This document shows, in pieces, positions 14,896 through 26,221 of a DNA stretch of 48,012 nucleotides (position 1 is its first letter; every line of letters begins with the position of its first letter). The stretch covers positions 1-48,012 of the forward strand of contig CANJHO010000008.1 of the NCBI GenBank assembly GCA_947474165.1. Direction: 5' to 3'. The translations under genes were made by a program, and so were the position numbers. Below the pieces are notes generated by a model, which searched no databases, had not been told where the DNA came from, and saw nothing but the letters and a program-made list of their open reading frames with translations. Source of the DNA: Legionellaceae bacterium (lineage in GTDB: Bacteria > Pseudomonadota > Gammaproteobacteria > Legionellales > Legionellaceae).

Positions 14896-16770
14896 CTATC
14901 CTGTTATCAAGATCGGCTCAGCACAAAATTCAGGGACTAATTTTTTTAATAAGGTCAACAAGACTTCATCTTGATGCGCTGCACAGGCTGAACTAAGCAA
15001 ATGGAGTGTTCGTATCAAGTCGTCCCAGTCTATTTGGCGAAAACTTGACTTAAATAATTTCTCATGCGCTGTCTTCACCAGTTGCTCTGAGGTATGAAAT
15101 AATTCCTCAAATAATTTCTCACCTGGGCGTAACCCAATGTATTCAATCGCAATATCCTTTCCAGGCTCTTTACCGGCTAGGCGAATCAATTGCTCAGCTA
15201 AATAACTAATATTAACCGGTTCACCCATGTCCAATACAAAAATCTCACCCCCAGAACCATTCACCATTGCCTGTAAAATAAGTTGGCAAGCCTCCGCAAT
15301 GGTCATAAAATACCGTTTCATATCAGGGTGCGTTACCGTTAATGGCCCACCGCGTTGCAATTGTTTCTGAAATAAAGGCACCACACTACCCACTGACCCC
15401 AACACATTACCAAAGCGAACGGTAATAAATTGTGTGCTGACTCGGGCATTCACATTCTGACAATAGATTTCTGCAACACGTTTTGTCATCCCCATAATAT
15501 TGGTTGGGTTCACGGCCTTATCACTTGAAATCAGAATAAATTTTTCGACCCCAACAGCAATACTGGCCTCTACAACCATTTGAGTGCCATAAATATTATT
15601 TTGCACTGCAACCCGAATTTGCTCTTCAAGCAATGGGACATGTTTGTAAGCCGCCGCATGAAATACAACCTGCGGATTAAAACGTTGAAAACAAAAATCG
15701 ATGGCGACTTGATCAACGATACTGGCCAAAACCACATCGACCGTTAAGTCAGGAAAACTTCCCTTAAGCTCCATGTCAATTTTGTATAAATTATACTCAC
15801 TATTATCCAATACTAATAATTTATCCGGCTGTAATGCCGCAATCTGTCGACATAATTCCGAACCAATCGATCCCCCTGCGCCTGTTATCAATACCCGTTT
15901 ATGCTGAATGTTAGCAGCGATTTTATCCCAATTAAGCTCTACCTGATCACGGCCTAACAAATCTTCAATGTCGACTTCTCGTAATGCATTAACCTCCACA
16001 CGACCCGAAACCAACTCTTGAATACTGGGAAGGGTGCGAAAAGGAATCTTACAACGTTCACACTGATCGACTATTCTTCGCATTGCAGCTGATCGCGCTG
16101 AAGGAATCGCTATAAAAATTAAATCAACTTGGTGTTTTTCAATGAGCCTTGGCAATTCTTGAATGGTTCCCAAAACCCGCACACCATGGACTTCAAGACC
16201 GCGCTTACCTGAACTGTCATCCAACACCCCCACAGGTAAATAAGAAGAGGTACGCTTTAAATCTCGGATTAAACCCTCCCCCGCAAGCCCCGCCCCTATC
16301 ACAAGGACCCGCTTGATATCACTCACCCCTCTATTTTTAAAACGTCTATCCCAATGCATCCGCAAACTTAATCGCCCACCACAAAGAAAAGTAACCAGCA
16401 ACATACTATAAAGCGGCAATATCGATCGGGGAATATGTCGCAAAAGAGATGACAGATACAGGATGGGAATCACCAAAATCGTTGCACAACCAACCGCACG
16501 TATAATCCGAGCCACATCATTGAGTGATGAGAATCGCCACAAGCCCCGGTACACTTTAAAATGGTAAAAACAAATTACTTGTATAAAAAAAATCAGGCAA
16601 AATGCTGATAAAGAATAAAAAGTGGTGGGTTTGTGCCCTGTCAGGCGCACATTATATTGCAACCAATAGGCCAGAAACCAAGCAACAGGAATAGAAAGAA
16701 TGTCATAAGCCAAAACAGGCAGTTTTAAATAAATTTTTTTCAAAAATACAAACAAAGTTTTTTTTTCCAT
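14896..16770 (-). CDS. Membrane nucleotide-sugar 4,6-dehydratase (WbpM/CapD family)
   Basis: About 624 residues from the ATG at 16770; a TTG at 16791 is possible but neither has a good ribosome site. The N-terminal third has four membrane helices and a CoA-binding-like Rossmann domain (RVLVIGAGLAGEGLIRDL). The C-terminal half is an extended SDR domain with HKRVLITGAGGSIGSELCRQI, VFHAAAYKHVPLLE and ISSDKAVNPTNIMGMTKRVAE. That MxxxK pair replaces the usual YxxxK, as in WbpM and PglF. Such enzymes convert UDP-GlcNAc to a 4-keto-6-deoxy sugar for O-antigen or glycans. No other O-antigen genes are adjacent. Confidence 0.88.
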   Translation of the reverse strand: MEKKTLFVFLKKIYLKLPVLAYDILSIPVAWFLAYWLQYNVRLTGHKPTTFYSLSAFCLIFFIQVICFYHFKVYRGLWRFSSLNDVARIIRAVGCATILVIPILYLSSLLRHIPRSILPLYSMLLVTFLCGGRLSLRMHWDRRFKNRGVSDIKRVLVIGAGLAGEGLIRDLKRTSSYLPVGVLDDSSGKRGLEVHGVRVLGTIQELPRLIEKHQVDLIFIAIPSARSAAMRRIVDQCERCKIPFRTLPSIQELVSGRVEVNALREVDIEDLLGRDQVELNWDKIAANIQHKRVLITGAGGSIGSELCRQIAALQPDKLLVLDNSEYNLYKIDMELKGSFPDLTVDVVLASIVDQVAIDFCFQRFNPQVVFHAAAYKHVPLLEEQIRVAVQNNIYGTQMVVEASIAVGVEKFILISSDKAVNPTNIMGMTKRVAEIYCQNVNARVSTQFITVRFGNVLGSVGSVVPLFQKQLQRGGPLTVTHPDMKRYFMTIAEACQLILQAMVNGSGGEIFVLDMGEPVNISYLAEQLIRLAGKEPGKDIAIEYIGLRPGEKLFEELFHTSEQLVKTAHEKLFKSSFRQIDWDDLIRTLHLLSSACAAHQDEVLLTLLKKLVPEFCAEPILITG

Positions 16771-16839
16771 TCTGGCACTTATCCATATCAATAGGGATCA
16801 AAAACGATCCTAGATCGTTAAAACTCGATGGCACAATAT

Positions 16840-19101
<2,262 letters not shown>

Positions 19102-19383
19102 TTAATTAGACCCTAACATGGCTTCCACACCGCAAAATTGTGCCAGTGTAGCAATTTTTTTAGGCATTCCCTCAATCAAGAGGGTTTTATCATACTGAAT
19201 ACAAAGTCTTTTTGCCTCAATTAACAACGCAAGGCCCGCACTGTCACAATGGGTGACGTCACATAAATCCAATCGAACGACGGTTGTGTCGGGATCCTGC
19301 AACAAGCTCAGCAAACGCTGACTATCGGATTGTACCGTAGTGAACGACAGGTCGCACGAGGGTTTAAATAATTGCTCACTCAT
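19102..19383 (-). CDS. mlaB: STAS-domain protein MlaB
   Basis: A 93-residue STAS-domain protein, the cytoplasmic subunit that binds MlaF and is needed for activity of the MlaFEDB phospholipid transporter. The core VVRLDLCDVTHCDSAGLALL is the STAS loop and helix, followed by EAKRLCIQYDKTLLIEG. Length is close to E. coli MlaB (97). Its start overlaps the mlaC stop by four bases. Confidence 0.88.
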   Translation of the reverse strand: MSEQLFKPSCDLSFTTVQSDSQRLLSLLQDPDTTVVRLDLCDVTHCDSAGLALLIEAKRLCIQYDKTLLIEGMPKKIATLAQFCGVEAMLGSN

Positions 19384-19988
19384 GCTGCCCTGCTTTTACT
19401 ATTCTTCCGCATTTGAGCGATTAAATCTTGCATTGATGAATTCTGTAATATTTGACCGAATTGAGAGCGGAAACTTTGAAGCAGACTCACCCCCTCCACA
19501 CTTAAATCATAAATCTTCCAGCCATTGTTTTTAGCAACCAAACTATAACTTAAAGGGATCCGTTGACCACTGGATCGAATAATCACACTATTAACCCGTG
19601 CAAAACGAGCATCCACTGGGGTGGCAATGGGTGAAAACTTAACAGTTTCGTCGGTATATTCAGCCAGTGGGTTTGCATAGGTGCGAATAACAAGCTCTGT
19701 AAACACCTGGGTGAACTCCTGCCGTTCGGTGGCAGAAGCCTTATTCCAAGCTTGACGACCCAATACAGAACGTGACATGCCATTGACATCCACATTGGGT
19801 AGTAAATAGCGCTCAACGGCTTGATAAATGATATGATGATTTTGTTTGATGCTTGCTTTGTTGTGCTTCAAGGTCCCTATAATTTGATCGGCAGTATTTT
19901 CAAGCATAGGAACCGGTGAGGATTGTGCCCATAAGGCTTGACACAAAGAAACCATCGTGACGAACAACATTATTTTTATTGTTTTCAT
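19380..19988 (-). CDS. mlaC: Periplasmic phospholipid-binding protein MlaC
   Basis: A 202-residue protein with a signal peptide (MKTIKIMLFVTMVSLCQALWA). MlaC carries phospholipid between the outer-membrane MlaA complex and the inner-membrane MlaFEDB machine. Family motifs are YLLPNVDVNGMSRSVLG, ATERQEFTQVFTELVIRTYA and YSLVAKNNGWKIYDLSVEGVSL. A Ser/Arg-rich tail follows. It lies 7 bases after mlaD. No mlaA is seen in this window. Confidence 0.93.
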   Translation of the reverse strand: MKTIKIMLFVTMVSLCQALWAQSSPVPMLENTADQIIGTLKHNKASIKQNHHIIYQAVERYLLPNVDVNGMSRSVLGRQAWNKASATERQEFTQVFTELVIRTYANPLAEYTDETVKFSPIATPVDARFARVNSVIIRSSGQRIPLSYSLVAKNNGWKIYDLSVEGVSLLQSFRSQFGQILQNSSMQDLIAQMRKNSKSRAA

Positions 19989-19995
19989 TATTCAC

Positions 19996-20478
19996 CTATT
20001 TTTTAACATTAAATAAAAGTTGGCCAATCAGATTTTCAAGAATAATGGCCTCCTGCGTTTTGGCAATCACATCCCCAGCACGCAAATAAGGATGATCTTT
20101 ATTTTCTACATCATCAAAACCCGGGACGATACTAATATAATTCGATCCAAGCAAGCCCTGCGTTAAAATACGGGCTGATGAATCCTCATACGGAATAGGT
20201 GCATCTCGACGCAATAACATCGTCACCTTGGCATTCAATTGATTCGGTTGCAGCTCGATACGGGTTACCTCGCCCACCCTAACACCGGCGATGGTAACAG
20301 GCGCACGCACTTTTAAGCCCCCAATATCGGTGAAATTAGCGCTAACCTGATATCCTTTTTTTGAAATAAAATCAGAAACACCACTCACCATCATGACCAT
20401 CACCAGCATTGACAATAAGCCAAGCAGCATAAAAATGCCGACACTTATATCAAGATAACGAATCCGTTGTTTATTCAT
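19996..20478 (-). CDS. mlaD: MCE-domain protein MlaD
   Basis: A 160-residue protein anchored by one N-terminal membrane helix (about residues 11-33) with a periplasmic MCE domain. The motif YQVSANFTDIGGLKVRAPVT and VRVGEVTRIELQ is diagnostic. MlaD forms a hexamer that receives lipid from MlaC above MlaE. The hydrophobic end ILENLIGQLLFNVKK fits the pore-lining helix. The start directly abuts the mlaE stop. Confidence 0.93.
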   Translation of the reverse strand: MNKQRIRYLDISVGIFMLLGLLSMLVMVMMVSGVSDFISKKGYQVSANFTDIGGLKVRAPVTIAGVRVGEVTRIELQPNQLNAKVTMLLRRDAPIPYEDSSARILTQGLLGSNYISIVPGFDDVENKDHPYLRAGDVIAKTQEAIILENLIGQLLFNVKK

Positions 20479-21261
20479 TTACCAACCCCCTATCATCATT
20501 GCTGTCAATAAAAAATCAAATCCCAACACGGCTAGCGATGAATACACCACCGTACGCGTTGTTGCCTGACTGATCCCTTCTGCTGTGGGCTCACAGGTAA
20601 ACCCCTGAAAAACCGCTATCCATATCACTAACAAGGCAAAAACCACACTCTTAATCATGCCACTGAAAACATCCGCATAAAAATGAACTGCTGCTTGCAT
20701 ATTCGACCAAAAAGTACCCGCATCAACGCCCAACCATTTAACACCGATAAAATATCCCCCATACACAGCAACTGCTGAAAAAATAAGTGACAAAATAGGT
20801 AGCGAAATGATCCCTGCTAAAAAGCGGGGATAAATCGTGTGCCCCAAGGGATCAACGCCCATCATGTCCATACTGGCCAACTGCTCTGTCGCCTTCATTA
20901 AACCAATTTCAGCCGTTAAAGCCGAGCCTGCGCGCCCTGCAAACAACAAGGCGCTCAAGACGGGCCCAAGTTCTCGTGAAATACTTAATGCCAATAATTG
21001 ACCCAGCTGACTACTGGCACCAAATTTTTCTAAGGTATTATACCCTTGCAAGCCCACGACCATGCCGATAAATAAAGCCGAAACAACAATAATAAGACAA
21101 GACTTTACCCCTACAAAATGGAGTTGTGCTCTTAATTCAGGCCATAAACGTCGAAAATCAGGTTTACGTGTCAAGACACGACATAAAAACCGAGCCGAAT
21201 AGCCTAAATTTTGCAGGGTATCTAAACCACCATGACCTAATCGTGTAATCAATTCAAGCAT
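20479..21261 (-). CDS. mlaE: ABC transporter permease MlaE
   Basis: A 260-residue inner-membrane permease of the phospholipid transporter, with about five membrane helices. The conserved MlaE segment GLQGYNTLEKFGASSQLGQL is followed by ALSISRELGPVLSALLFAGRAGSALTAEIGLMKATEQ. The start at 21261 is preferred over the longer frame reaching 21330 because it overlaps the mlaF stop by eight bases and gives the usual family length. It pairs with the ATPase MlaF just upstream. Confidence 0.94.
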   Translation of the reverse strand: MLELITRLGHGGLDTLQNLGYSARFLCRVLTRKPDFRRLWPELRAQLHFVGVKSCLIIVVSALFIGMVVGLQGYNTLEKFGASSQLGQLLALSISRELGPVLSALLFAGRAGSALTAEIGLMKATEQLASMDMMGVDPLGHTIYPRFLAGIISLPILSLIFSAVAVYGGYFIGVKWLGVDAGTFWSNMQAAVHFYADVFSGMIKSVVFALLVIWIAVFQGFTCEPTAEGISQATTRTVVYSSLAVLGFDFLLTAMMIGGW

Positions 21262-22063
21262 CTTCGAGCAACTCCTCTGCATAAGATCGCGCGGGGTAAT
21301 GGAAGGGCACAACCCCATCAGCCTCCCCATGCATAAACTGCCTAACCTCAGGAATCATGGATTCTTTCAACGCCATCGGCATGCCTTCCCCAACCACCTG
21401 CCCCTCAGCAATCAAATAAACATAATCAGCAATCGAGCAGGTTTCAACCACATCATGAGACACAATAATCGTGGTCGTTTCTAGCAATTGATTTAAGCGT
21501 TGAATTAATCGAACCAACACCCCCATGGAAATAGGATCTTGTCCGGTAAAGGGTTCATCATACATCATGAGTGCAGGGTCAAGGGCAATGGCGCGAGCAA
21601 AAGCCACGCGCCGTGCCATGCCACCTGATAACTCTTCAGGCATTAATAATGCAGCACCTCGTAATCCAACGGCCTCTAATTTCATCAAAACAATATCGCG
21701 CAACATCGATTCATTTAAATTGGTTTTCTCACGAAGGGGAAAGGCCACATTGTCAAAAACGGAAAGATGGGTAAATAAAGCACTACTTTGAAATAAAAGT
21801 CCCATTTTTTGACGGGCGTTGTAGAGATCATTTCGTGAAAGCTGATGAATATTGGTGGCATTGACGCGTATTTCACCTGAGTCGGGGGTTAATAGCGCAC
21901 CAATTAATCGGAGCAAGGTTGTTTTACCACTGCCACTAGGACCCATGATTGCGGTTATTTTTCCACGCTGAACCGCAATATTGACCCCATTAAAAACCAA
22001 ATGATCTTCTCGAGAAAATTTAAGATTGACAATATCCACCAAATTTTCAGGCATACGTTTCAT
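21254..22063 (-). CDS. mlaF: ABC transporter ATPase MlaF
   Basis: A 269-residue cytoplasmic ATPase that powers MlaFEDB. Walker A is GPSGSGKTT, the Q-loop is in LLFQSSALFTHLSVFDNVAFPL, the signature is LSGGMARRVAFARAIALDP with the MlaF-type GGMARR, Walker B is MMYDEPFTGQDP, and the switch His is in VSHDVVE. It is the first gene of mlaFEDCB-ibaG-murA. The 145-base gap upstream separates it from the divergent kdsD and should hold both promoters; in E. coli these genes form one block. Confidence 0.95.
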   Translation of the reverse strand: MKRMPENLVDIVNLKFSREDHLVFNGVNIAVQRGKITAIMGPSGSGKTTLLRLIGALLTPDSGEIRVNATNIHQLSRNDLYNARQKMGLLFQSSALFTHLSVFDNVAFPLREKTNLNESMLRDIVLMKLEAVGLRGAALLMPEELSGGMARRVAFARAIALDPALMMYDEPFTGQDPISMGVLVRLIQRLNQLLETTTIIVSHDVVETCSIADYVYLIAEGQVVGEGMPMALKESMIPEVRQFMHGEADGVVPFHYPARSYAEELLEDA

Positions 22064-22208
22064 CCCAGATTCAGCACCCTTTTGTTAGTATATACCCGCC
22101 TACGCAACGAATGCCAATCCTCTGATCAAATACCAGCAATTGCGCTGTCCGAAACAACCCTTTTTATGTTAAAATCCAAATATTATTAAAAAAATGCTAA
22201 AATAACCC

Positions 22209-23171
22209 ATGAATTTTTGCAAACTAGGTCTTGCCGTCATTGAAACTGAAGCTCAAGCTGTTTTTGAGTTAATGCAGCGTATCGACCAACGTTTTGAATC
22301 GGCTTGTGAATTACTCCTTGCGTGTAAAGGTCGAATTGTGGTGACTGGCATGGGTAAGTCTGGGCATATTGCTAAAAAAATTGCAGCCACCTTGTCCAGT
22401 ACCGGTAGCCCTGCTTTTTTTATGCATCCCGGTGAGGCCAGTCATGGGGATCTTGGGATGATCACTGCAGAAGATACAGTGCTTGCTATATCGAACTCAG
22501 GCAATACCCATGAAATTCTTACCCTGCTTCCTTTATTAAAGCGCCTTGAGGTTCCCCTCATCGCCCTCAGTGGCAATATCGAATCCCCTTTGGCCAAATT
22601 GGCCAACATCAATATTGACATCACGGTGCGTCATGAAGCCTGCCCACTGGGGCTTGCGCCAACCACCAGCACCACGGTAGCGCTGGTGATGGGCGATGCA
22701 TTGGCTATCGCTTTACTAGAGGCACGCGGCTTTAATGCCGAAGATTTTGCACGCTCCCATCCAGGCGGGTCCCTTGGAAAAAAACTTCTTTTGCGCATTG
22801 ATTTTCTTTGTCACCAAGGCGATGAACTACCCATGGTGAGCGAAGAGGTCACCGTTCGAGAGGCCCTCATTGAGGTGACTGCTAAAAACCTAGGCATGAC
22901 AACGGTCATTGATTCAAAGGGACAACTGGCTGGCATTTATACCGACGGTGATGTTCGTCGAACGCTCACTGAGCAAAACGATATTAATACAACGCCCTTA
23001 AAAACCGTGATGACCAAAAATTGCCGCACCATTGGACGCGACATGCTGGCGGCAGAAGCCCTGGCACTCATGCAAAAATACAGCATCACCTCACTGGTTG
23101 TCGTCGATGCTGACAACCGACCCACCGCCGTAGTGCACTTACATGACTTGCTTCGCGCAGGTGTTTTTTGA
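22209..23171 (+). CDS. kdsD: D-arabinose 5-phosphate isomerase KdsD
   Basis: A 320-residue cytoplasmic enzyme that makes arabinose 5-phosphate from ribulose 5-phosphate for Kdo, the inner-core LPS sugar. The SIS domain has VVTGMGKSGHIAKKIAATLSS, FFMHPGEASHGDLGM and AISNSGNTHEIL. Two C-terminal CBS domains contain IYTDGDVRR and ITSLVVVDADNRP. It opens the kdsD-kdsC-lptC-lptA-lptB operon. The ribosome site is weak, and the gene is divergent from mlaF. Confidence 0.95.
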   Translation: MNFCKLGLAVIETEAQAVFELMQRIDQRFESACELLLACKGRIVVTGMGKSGHIAKKIAATLSSTGSPAFFMHPGEASHGDLGMITAEDTVLAISNSGNTHEILTLLPLLKRLEVPLIALSGNIESPLAKLANINIDITVRHEACPLGLAPTTSTTVALVMGDALAIALLEARGFNAEDFARSHPGGSLGKKLLLRIDFLCHQGDELPMVSEEVTVREALIEVTAKNLGMTTVIDSKGQLAGIYTDGDVRRTLTEQNDINTTPLKTVMTKNCRTIGRDMLAAEALALMQKYSITSLVVVDADNRPTAVVHLHDLLRAGVF

Positions 23172-23178
23172 GGATCCT

Positions 23179-23718
23179 ATGACAGAATTAATAACTAAAG
23201 CTAAAAAAATTCGATGCCTTATCTGTGATGTTGATGGGGTGTTAACCGATGGTCTTATCTATCTCGATAACCATGGGAATGAACTCAAAGCATTCCACAT
23301 CCAAGATGGGATGGGTTTAAAATTACTGATGGCCGCAGGAATAGACGTTGCCATCATCACCACATCACGCAATGCGGTTATCGATCACCGCATGCAACAA
23401 CTCGGCATTCAACACTATTTCAAAGGCCAAGTTGATAAACGATCCGCTTATCAACAACTCAAATCAACCTTAGGCCTTCCAGATGATGCCTTTGCCTATA
23501 TTGGCGATGATCTGCCTGACATCCCGATTATCCGCCAAGTTGGATTAGGCATTGCCGTTCAAAATGCCGTAAACCAGGTCAAAGAATTTGCAACCTGGCA
23601 CACCCAAGCTCATGGCGGCCGCGGGGCTGTTCGAGAGGTTTGCGATTTTATTTTAACGGCACAAAATAAACAAGAAGCAGCCCTAAACGGCTATTTATCC
23701 TCAGGGGTCAACCTTTGA
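23179..23718 (+). CDS. kdsC: Kdo 8-phosphate phosphatase KdsC
   Basis: A 179-residue HAD-superfamily phosphatase that releases Kdo from Kdo 8-phosphate. The nucleophile motif is CDVDGVLTDG; later motifs are IITTSRN, the Lys in YFKGQVDKRSAY, and YIGDDLPDIPII. It lacks a cap domain, so it acts as a tetramer as in E. coli. The ATG at 23179 follows GAGG and lies 7 bases after kdsD; an in-frame start at 23143 inside kdsD is less likely. Confidence 0.95.
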   Translation: MTELITKAKKIRCLICDVDGVLTDGLIYLDNHGNELKAFHIQDGMGLKLLMAAGIDVAIITTSRNAVIDHRMQQLGIQHYFKGQVDKRSAYQQLKSTLGLPDDAFAYIGDDLPDIPIIRQVGLGIAVQNAVNQVKEFATWHTQAHGGRGAVREVCDFILTAQNKQEAALNGYLSSGVNL

Positions 23719-24287
23719 ATGCCACCCGGCAAATGACATGGCTTTTGTTGGCCCTGGTTAGCCTTGCTTTTTCGGGTTGGTATTTTGCGAGCTCAAAAGC
23801 CGTCATGCGACTAGATGCACACACCCTATCAACCACCGCAGACACCGTGATTAACGAATTAAGCGTCCATCAATTCGATACCAATGGCCACTTGGTCCAT
23901 TCGTTAACAACCCCCTTAATGCGCCACATTTCACTGAATAACACCAACTGGCTTAAATCTCCCCATATTATTGTCAAACAAGACAACCAGCCTGCTTGGG
24001 AAATCCATGCCGAACAAGCCACAGCCCTTTATGGTGGCCAACAAATCACCTTTAATAAAGACGTTGTTATCCATCAAAATAAAGATGAGCACACCGAAGA
24101 AAGTACCCTCAGCACCGATTCCATGACCTATTTCACAAAAGATAAACTCGCAACCACACTCCTAGACATCACTTACGAACGAGCAGGCAGCATCGTCAAA
24201 TCAACCGGCATGAAAGCCTACCTTGCCGATAAACGCGTGGTGTTATTGAGCAATGCCAGGGGGACTTATGGTCCAAACCATGGTTAG
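23715..24287 (+). CDS. lptC: LPS export protein LptC
   Basis: A 190-residue bitopic inner-membrane protein with one N-terminal helix (about residues 9-26) and a periplasmic beta-jellyroll that passes LPS from LptBFG to LptA. Family features are STTADTVINELSVHQFDTNG, WEIHAEQATALYGGQQITF and LSTDSMTYFTKDKLATT. The TTG at 23715 overlaps the kdsC stop (TTGA) and has AGGGG before it; the ATG at 23733 is an alternative. It is translationally coupled with kdsC and overlaps lptA by 20 bases. Confidence 0.88.
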   Translation: MNATRQMTWLLLALVSLAFSGWYFASSKAVMRLDAHTLSTTADTVINELSVHQFDTNGHLVHSLTTPLMRHISLNNTNWLKSPHIIVKQDNQPAWEIHAEQATALYGGQQITFNKDVVIHQNKDEHTEESTLSTDSMTYFTKDKLATTLLDITYERAGSIVKSTGMKAYLADKRVVLLSNARGTYGPNHG

Positions 24288-24768
24288 GCTATTTGCACTT
24301 CTTTTATTCACCCAGGGCTGCTTTGCCTTGCCCACAGACCGCATGCAACTGATGCATTTAAGTGCAGGCTCCGCGGATCTAGACCAGCAAGCCCACCGAG
24401 GGATTTACACAGATGATGTACAGCTTGATCAAGGCACAACACACATTAGAGCGGCCAATGCTGTGACCGAAGGCAACGCTAAAAATCAACTCATTAAAGC
24501 CATTATCAATGGAAACAAAAAAATTCAGGCCCATTACTGGACCCTTCCCTCAGCGGATAAACCCGAAGTGCATGCCTATGCTGATTGCATTAACTATTAT
24601 CCCAATACCCATCTGATTGAACTTATCGGCAATGCCCGTGTGGAGCAAGGATCAGATTCTTTTTCTGCTCCTAAAATTAGCTATGATACACTACACCAAC
24701 ATGTCTTCTCCCAAGGCAATGGACAAGCTCGTACAACCATTGTGATTCATCCAGGTCAACACCCATGA
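24268..24768 (+). CDS. lptA: LPS transport periplasmic protein LptA
   Basis: A 166-residue periplasmic protein with a signal peptide ([16 protein letters not shown]). It builds the bridge carrying LPS to the outer membrane. The OstA/LptA jellyroll is seen in [40 protein letters not shown] and the [17 protein letters not shown] turn. The start at 24268 has AGGGGG upstream. It ends overlapping lptB by four bases (ATGA). Confidence 0.88.
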   Translation: MVQTMVRLFALLLFTQGCFALPTDRMQLMHLSAGSADLDQQAHRGIYTDDVQLDQGTTHIRAANAVTEGNAKNQLIKAIINGNKKIQAHYWTLPSADKPEVHAYADCINYYPNTHLIELIGNARVEQGSDSFSAPKISYDTLHQHVFSQGNGQARTTIVIHPGQHP

Positions 24769-25490
24769 GTGAACTATTAGCGCTGAATTTAAAAAAATCA
24801 TTTAAATCCCGTACAGTAGTTAATGATGTCAGCATTCGCATTAAGCGAGGAGAGTGCGTTGGCTTATTGGGCCCGAATGGGGCGGGTAAAACAACCTGCT
24901 TCTATATGATAGTGGGATTGCAGTCTTGTGATCAAGGCAAAATTCTTCTCAATGATCATGATGTTACAAAATCAGCCATGCATCAACGCGCACGCCTTGG
25001 CATTGGTTATTTGCCACAAGAGGCCTCTATTTTCAGAAAAATGAGTGTCAGCGATAACATCCTGGCTATCTTGCAATTGCGTCGCGATCTAGATAATAAA
25101 GCACGCCGTGATAAGCTTGAACAATTATTGCATGAATTTAGCATTTCACATTTACGTAAAAATTTAGGATTAAGTTTATCCGGCGGTGAACGTCGACGCG
25201 TAGAAATTGCGCGTGCTTTGGCCATCGAGCCGACTTTCATCTTATTGGATGAGCCCTTTGCAGGCGTTGACCCGATTTCAGTGCTCGATATTAAAAAAAT
25301 CATTTTACATTTGTGTGACAGGCAAATAGGCGTATTGATTACCGATCACAATGTACGTGAAACTTTAGATATTTGTGAACGCGCTTATATTGTAAGTGAA
25401 GGAAAGATCCTTTGCGAAGGATCGCCCACCGTGATTCTTGCCAATAAACAGGTCCGAAAAGTTTATCTTGGTGAAGATTTCGAGCTATAA
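24765..25490 (+). CDS. lptB: LPS export ATPase LptB
   Basis: A 241-residue ABC ATPase that drives LPS extraction with LptFG (not in this window). Walker A is GPNGAGKTT, the Q-loop lies in [15 protein letters not shown], the signature is [16 protein letters not shown], Walker B is [13 protein letters not shown] and the switch region is [12 protein letters not shown]. These are the standard LptB sequences. In many gammaproteobacteria rpoN and hpf follow; here a glutamine amidotransferase gene follows after 14 bases. Confidence 0.96.
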   Translation: MSELLALNLKKSFKSRTVVNDVSIRIKRGECVGLLGPNGAGKTTCFYMIVGLQSCDQGKILLNDHDVTKSAMHQRARLGIGYLPQEASIFRKMSVSDNILAILQLRRDLDNKARRDKLEQLLHEFSISHLRKNLGLSLSGGERRRVEIARALAIEPTFILLDEPFAGVDPISVLDIKKIILHLCDRQIGVLITDHNVRETLDICERAYIVSEGKILCEGSPTVILANKQVRKVYLGEDFEL

Positions 25491-25504
25491 GGGGTGATCA
25501 TCGC

Positions 25505-26068
25505 ATGCTGTTGATCATCGATAATTATGATTCATTCACTTATAACCTCGTGCAATTTTTTCAAATGCTCGGGCAAATCGTCCTTGTTTATAAACATGAT
25601 GCCATCGATCTTCTCACGATCGAACAATTAGCACCCGATTATTTAGTCATTTCACCCGGCCCCAAGGGTCCAGAATCCGCCGGTATTTCACTTGCAGCGA
25701 TTCAACACTTTTACTCAAGCCTTCCTATCTTGGGTGTCTGTTTGGGTCATCAGTGCCTCGCCCATGCCTTTGGCGCGAACATTATCCAAGCACCAGAAAT
25801 TATTCATGGCAAAACATCATTAATAACCCATCGTCAACAAGGATTATTTTACGATCTACCCAATCCATTCCTCGCCACGCGCTATCATTCCCTCGCCATT
25901 GAGCAAAACACCCTCCCGAACTGCTTTAAGATTGATGCATGGGCTAACAACACAATCATGGCCATTTCCCACCGCGATTATCCCCTATTTGGTTTACAAT
26001 TCCACCCCGAAGCGATTTTAACAGAACACGGCTTAACGCTCCTCTCTCACTTTTTACAATGTCGTTAA
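25505..26068 (+). CDS. Anthranilate/aminodeoxychorismate synthase glutaminase subunit
   Basis: A 187-residue class I glutamine amidotransferase (PabA/TrpG) that supplies ammonia to a chorismate-using partner for folate or tryptophan. The nucleophile Cys79 is in ILGVCLGHQCLAHAF and the His167/Glu169 pair in LFGLQFHPEA; the opening IDNYDSFTYNLVQ and ISPGPKGPESAG are typical. PabA and TrpG cannot be told apart, and one protein often serves both. AAGGGG precedes the ATG. No pabB or trpE is adjacent. Confidence 0.9.
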   Translation: MLLIIDNYDSFTYNLVQFFQMLGQIVLVYKHDAIDLLTIEQLAPDYLVISPGPKGPESAGISLAAIQHFYSSLPILGVCLGHQCLAHAFGANIIQAPEIIHGKTSLITHRQQGLFYDLPNPFLATRYHSLAIEQNTLPNCFKIDAWANNTIMAISHRDYPLFGLQFHPEAILTEHGLTLLSHFLQCR

Positions 26069-26221
26069 GCTGAATCGTTCAGCACCCGATACTATGCGCC
26101 GTATAAATCCTTTCGCTGCGTCTTCTACTAATTTTTCTAGGATTATGCTTGGTTAAAACAACACGGAGTTGTATTTTTGTGCTAACTTTATCATAATGCA
26201 CTCTTTTTTTGGCATATTAAT

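Noticed and set aside
26069..26221. Possible small RNA between the amidotransferase and glutaminase genes
   Set aside because: No stable hairpin with a T-run and no recognisable promoter pair could be found by eye.
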